A stretch of DNA of 8,680 nt from a bacterium. Lineage in GTDB: Bacteria; Chloroflexota; Dehalococcoidia; Tepidiformales; Tepidiformaceae. Below the pieces are notes generated by a model. The model did no database searches, was not told where the DNA came from, and was given only the letters and a program-made list of their open reading frames with translations. The position numbers and the translations under genes were made by a program. The stretch spans positions 1 to 8,680 of the forward strand of contig CAMAUF010000070.1 of the NCBI GenBank assembly GCA_945861295.1, written 5' to 3'. Shown here piece after piece: positions 5,940-8,680 of the stretch (the stretch's first letter is position 1; each line of letters opens with the position of its first letter).

Positions 5940-7697
5940 TTGACTCGGTCACAGCGTCAGTGGTTGACCCGACTTGTGCTCTTCTCAACGCTCGTTCTGT
6001 TCGGCTTCGTGCTCGCTGGGTCGGCAAGCCTCGGTGGGCGCACGTCGCGCGCCCAACCGGCGCCACCCGCAACCTTCGCCGGGGGCGCCTTCTTCGTCGC
6101 CGTCCCTGCGGCGTCTGGCACGTTCGTCGAAGCGCGGGTCGCCGGCGCCACTTGCGGGGTCGACCGCGTTTTCATCGCCAACGGTGAGTCGCGCTACGCA
6201 ATGCACGTCAAGGCCGCAGGCCCAGAGGGCGGGGCCTGCGGGGGCCCGGGCGCGCTCGTCGACTTCTACCTCGGCGGCGTCTTCGCCGGGTCTGCTCCCT
6301 GGGAAAGCGGGTTGACCGTGTTCGATCTCCACGCCATTCGGCCGCCCGAGGGCGGACAAGGCCCCGGGGCGACCCCGACACCAGCGGCTGGAGTGACACC
6401 CGTGGCGAGCCCAACCCCGCGACCCGTGAACACAGGGGGTGGAGATGGGACGGTAGTACCTACGAAGACCCCCCTCCCGGATCCTTGCGCGACGGGTGGC
6501 TGCGCTGGTTACCAGTTAGGACGCGATGGGAAACGGACGGTTGGTCAGGCTGCAGCCGTCCGGCTCGATGTCCGGCTCACCGGGCAGGTGAGCATCTCCG
6601 ACCCCAAGCGCGTGCAGGGCCTCGGCGTCGCCGCAGAGCAACGGCCAGCTTGTACGGACGCGGAACTGGACACGTATGCAGCCACGCCACGGCCCGTGTA
6701 CGTGGCGATGTTCGCCCGCCTCCTCCCAGCGGAGGGGGTCGACGGAATCACAGTCAACGCGGCGGGCCAGACCGGGGCGACCGGTTGGAGGTCGCCGCAG
6801 CAGTTAGCAGGTGGCGACTTTCGGTGGGATTGGGGGATCACCGCGGCCAGACCCGGCACGTTCGAATACAAGGTCGAGGTGAGCGACCAACCGGACGGCG
6901 TAGTGCATGCCGATTGGTTCTGCGCCGTCGACTTTGCACCGGTCACGATTTCCACTCCGACGCACACTCCTACCGCAACGGCCACACCCACTCCGACGCA
7001 CAGTCCTACCGCAACGGTCACCCCCACCGTCACGCCGCCTCCGCCACCCTGTCAACCGGATTGCCCGAAGCAGCGAGACGGCTTCCCGAAGTGGCTCTTC
7101 CTCCTCGCGGTACCGGTCGCTGGCCTCCTGGGCGGAGCCGGCTGGGCGAAACGCACGCCAATCATCGCATTCGCCACGTACCGGATGACGCCGCCGACCG
7201 TGTTCCTCAGCTATCGTCGCGACGACAAGGACCGTGCCGAGCTGATCAGCGTCAGCCTCAACGCGAAACTCGGGAAAGAGCACGTGTTCCACGACGTTCG
7301 CGACCTCACCGCCGGTGAGGACTTCCCCGACGCGCTGGCGAGAAAGATCACTGGCTGTGACGTGTTGCTGGCGATCATCGGGAAGACGTGGCTCGGGACT
7401 AAGGCCGACGGCACGCGCCGCATCGATGCGGGGAACGACTGGGTGCGGAAGGATGTCGCGCACGCGCTGAGCGCTGGCAAGGGCGTCATCCCCGTCCTCG
7501 TCGATGGCGCTTCGCTGCCCAGGGAGGAGGAGCTGCCTGGTGACCTCGTCGCCTTGCGGTCCAGGAACGCCCCGGCAATCGCGGGCGGCGAGAACTACGA
7601 CGCGAGCATTGACCGGCTCGTGAAAGGGATCTACGCAGAGGCGAAGCGCAGTCGTGCCACAAGGAAGAATCGTCCGTCCGTGGCGATGAAGCCGTGA
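5940..7697 (+). CDS. Receptor-like single-pass membrane protein with cytoplasmic TIR domain
   Basis: The product has 585 residues. The TTG at 5940 is preferred because GGAGGG lies six bases upstream and the protein then begins with a signal peptide: basic 1-11, hydrophobic 12-29, possible cleavage after SRA (36-38). Residues 46-133 form a beta-rich domain with Cys72 and Cys100, of a type I associate with Chloroflexota secreted proteins. Thr/Pro-rich linker follows, then a second beta-type domain (about 200-337) with a WDWGITAARPGTFEY core, a TPT stalk, a CQPDC motif (371-375) and one membrane helix (385-403) followed by Lys-Arg, which places the C-terminus in the cytoplasm. Residues 421-565 are a TIR domain: SYRRDD (424-429), BB loop RDLTAGEDF, DWVRKD. 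Asp505 replaces the catalytic Glu of NADase TIRs, and Ala458 replaces the usual BB-loop Pro. Ligand and output are unknown; a sensing role is inferred. Confidence 0.85.
   Translation: MTRSQRQWLTRLVLFSTLVLFGFVLAGSASLGGRTSRAQPAPPATFAGGAFFVAVPAASGTFVEARVAGATCGVDRVFIANGESRYAMHVKAAGPEGGACGGPGALVDFYLGGVFAGSAPWESGLTVFDLHAIRPPEGGQGPGATPTPAAGVTPVASPTPRPVNTGGGDGTVVPTKTPLPDPCATGGCAGYQLGRDGKRTVGQAAAVRLDVRLTGQVSISDPKRVQGLGVAAEQRPACTDAELDTYAATPRPVYVAMFARLLPAEGVDGITVNAAGQTGATGWRSPQQLAGGDFRWDWGITAARPGTFEYKVEVSDQPDGVVHADWFCAVDFAPVTISTPTHTPTATATPTPTHSPTATVTPTVTPPPPPCQPDCPKQRDGFPKWLFLLAVPVAGLLGGAGWAKRTPIIAFATYRMTPPTVFLSYRRDDKDRAELISVSLNAKLGKEHVFHDVRDLTAGEDFPDALARKITGCDVLLAIIGKTWLGTKADGTRRIDAGNDWVRKDVAHALSAGKGVIPVLVDGASLPREEELPGDLVALRSRNAPAIAGGENYDASIDRLVKGIYAEAKRSRATRKNRPSVAMKP
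6955..7026 (+). repeat. Tandem 36-base repeat encoding the Thr-Pro stalk
   Basis: Two consecutive 36-base units (6955-6990 and 6991-7026) differ at only a few bases. They encode TPTHTPTATATP and TPTHSPTATVTP, the membrane-proximal stalk of the receptor-like TIR protein. The near-identity of the DNA suggests recent unit duplication, so stalk length may vary between strains. Confidence 0.8.
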
Positions 7698-7721
7698 ACG
7701 ACATCGCCCCTTGTCAGCCCT

Positions 7722-7733
7722 CGCTCTAGACTC
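7722..7733 (+). promoter_or_regulatory. Probable promoter element of the TIR-DUF2071 gene
   Basis: CGCTCTAGACTC matches the element before the upstream TIR gene (5901-5912) at 10 of 12 positions and contains a -10-like TAGACT (7727-7732). It begins 40 bases before the CTG at 7762; in the other gene the distance to the start is 39. An alternative sigma-70 reading is TTGTCA (7711-7716), 18 bases, then CAGAAT (7735-7740). Both readings put transcription start near 7740-7747, just upstream of the proposed start codon. Confidence 0.4.
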
Positions 7734-7761
7734 GCAGAATTCGTGGCGAACGGGGCGCGTA

Positions 7762-8680
7762 CTGAAGATCTTCATTAGCTACCGGCGTGACGACAGCGCG
7801 GGCTGGGCGGGCCGGGTCTATGACCGCGTCTCCCACGAGTTTGGCGCCGATGCCGTCTTCATGGATGTGGAAGGGATTCGGCCAGGCGAGAACTTCGATA
7901 CGGCCATCCTCGAAAACGTCCGCGGTGCCGATGTCGCGCTCGTCTTGGTCGGGCCCAACTGGCTCGCGCCCGATCCGGCGACGGGCCTGCGGCGCATTGA
8001 TCGCGCGGACGACTGGGTGCGGCGCGAAATCGAAACGGCCTTGAGTACCGGCTCCACCGTGATCCCGCTCCTCGTCCAGGGCGCGCGCTCGCCCCGCAAG
8101 AACGACCTTCCCGCGAGCCTAGCGGAACTCGCACGCAAGGAGACTGTCTCCCTCCAAATGGGCAGCTTCCAGGACGACCTCGACCGGCTCGTGCCCGAGA
8201 TCCAGTCGCGGGACCCCTGGCGGCCGTTCAAAGCGCCCGCCGACCGGCCAATGGCCGACTTCGTCTGGAGCGACGCTCTCATGGTCCATTGGCGCGTTTC
8301 CCGCGCCGACCTCTTGCCGCATCTGCCGGCAGGCTTCGAATTGGACGAATACGATGGCAGTCCCTGGGTCTCGGCTGACGCCGTCGGCAGCGCCGATATC
8401 AATCTGCGAATGCTCGCACGCCTGCTCCCGGCCGTCCGCGCTGTCGGCCGCACTGTTGGCCGGATCCCGAACGTCGCGAACGTAACGCAGCACCCCATCC
8501 TCAACCTCAAAACGTATGTCACCCAGCGCGACCGGCCGGGAATGCTGGTGCTCCGCATGTTTATGGCCAGCGGCGCCACGATGAACGTCGGGAAGTTGCT
8601 TACGCGCCTTCCGTACCGCCACGCGCCCTTCCACTCGTCCCGTGATGGTGACGAGCGGCGCATCGCGATGAATGGCGCCC
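7762..8680 (+). CDS. TIR-DUF2071 fusion protein (3' end outside the window)
   Basis: This gene is cut by the right edge; 306 codons are visible. Residues 1 to about 150 are a TIR domain (TIR_2 type): KIFISYRRDDSAGWA, BB loop IRPGENF with Pro41, and DWVRREIETALS with Glu89 at the position of the catalytic glutamate of SARM1-like NADases. After a short linker, from about 164, comes a DUF2071 (PF09844, YqjF/COG3361) domain: MVHWRVSRADLLPHLPAGFE (174-193), LNLKTYV (248-254), RDRPGM and LPYRHAPFH (283-291). The family is thought to share an acetoacetate-decarboxylase-like fold and has no settled function. No signal peptide or membrane helix is seen. The start is uncertain: CTG 7762 gives the usual TIR N-terminus and has GGGG six bases upstream; the only conventional in-frame start is TTG 7711, which would add 17 residues. 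It lies 64 bases after the receptor-like TIR gene, same strand. Confidence 0.85.
   Translation, partial: MKIFISYRRDDSAGWAGRVYDRVSHEFGADAVFMDVEGIRPGENFDTAILENVRGADVALVLVGPNWLAPDPATGLRRIDRADDWVRREIETALSTGSTVIPLLVQGARSPRKNDLPASLAELARKETVSLQMGSFQDDLDRLVPEIQSRDPWRPFKAPADRPMADFVWSDALMVHWRVSRADLLPHLPAGFELDEYDGSPWVSADAVGSADINLRMLARLLPAVRAVGRTVGRIPNVANVTQHPILNLKTYVTQRDRPGMLVLRMFMASGATMNVGKLLTRLPYRHAPFHSSRDGDERRIAMNGA

Noticed and set aside
6804..8663. Long minus-strand frames opposite the two TIR genes (6804-7775 and 7818-8663)
   Set aside because: They oppose frames that encode clear TIR and DUF2071 motifs, and their translations are compositionally odd and domain-free.
1..8680. CRISPR arrays, insertion sequences, attachment sites or phage genes
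   Set aside because: No spaced direct repeats, transposase motifs, terminal inverted repeats or target-site duplications were seen. The only direct repeat is the 36-base coding repeat in the TIR stalk.

Overview
This 8.7-kb window is GC-rich chromosomal DNA, most likely from a member of the Chloroflexota (Dehalococcoidia, Tepidiforma-like or related). The assignment is an inference. It rests on the high GC content, the TTG and GTG starts, the Thr-Pro-rich linkers on secreted proteins, a class A penicillin-binding protein with a C-terminal beta-sandwich and TPTP tail, and a short two-cysteine ectodomain of a kind I associate with this phylum. No search was run.

Layout. Positions 12-54 hold a strong intrinsic terminator for a gene off the left edge. 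At 136-708 (+) lies a small membrane protein made of two tandem DUF4389 units. It converges, with only 10 bases between, on a gatC-gatA operon on the minus strand (2466 down to 719; the genes overlap by 4 bases). These encode the C and A subunits of the tRNA-dependent amidotransferase; gatB is not in the window. A 118-base divergent region separates gatC from a bifunctional class A PBP (2585-5629, +) with intact glycosyltransferase and transpeptidase motifs. A 310-base intergenic region follows, holding two inverted repeats and a probable promoter.

The right third is the unusual part: two consecutive plus-strand genes that each carry a TIR domain. The first (about 5940-7697) reads as a single-pass receptor: signal peptide, two extracytoplasmic beta-type domains, a Thr/Pro stalk, one membrane helix and a cytoplasmic TIR domain. 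This is the topology of an animal Toll-like receptor. Its TIR domain has Asp where NADase TIRs have the catalytic Glu, and Ala where the BB loop normally has Pro. The second gene (from about 7762, running off the right edge) is soluble: an N-terminal TIR domain with the Glu and the BB-loop Pro both present, fused to a DUF2071 (YqjF-like, acetoacetate-decarboxylase-like fold) domain. A nearly identical 12-base element lies 39-40 bases before each proposed start, which suggests shared control.

Working hypothesis (inference only): the pair is a membrane sensor and a soluble effector that communicate by TIR-TIR contact, with DUF2071 as a ligand-binding or catalytic output. The other genes are housekeeping or cell-envelope genes and show no evident functional link to the TIR pair.
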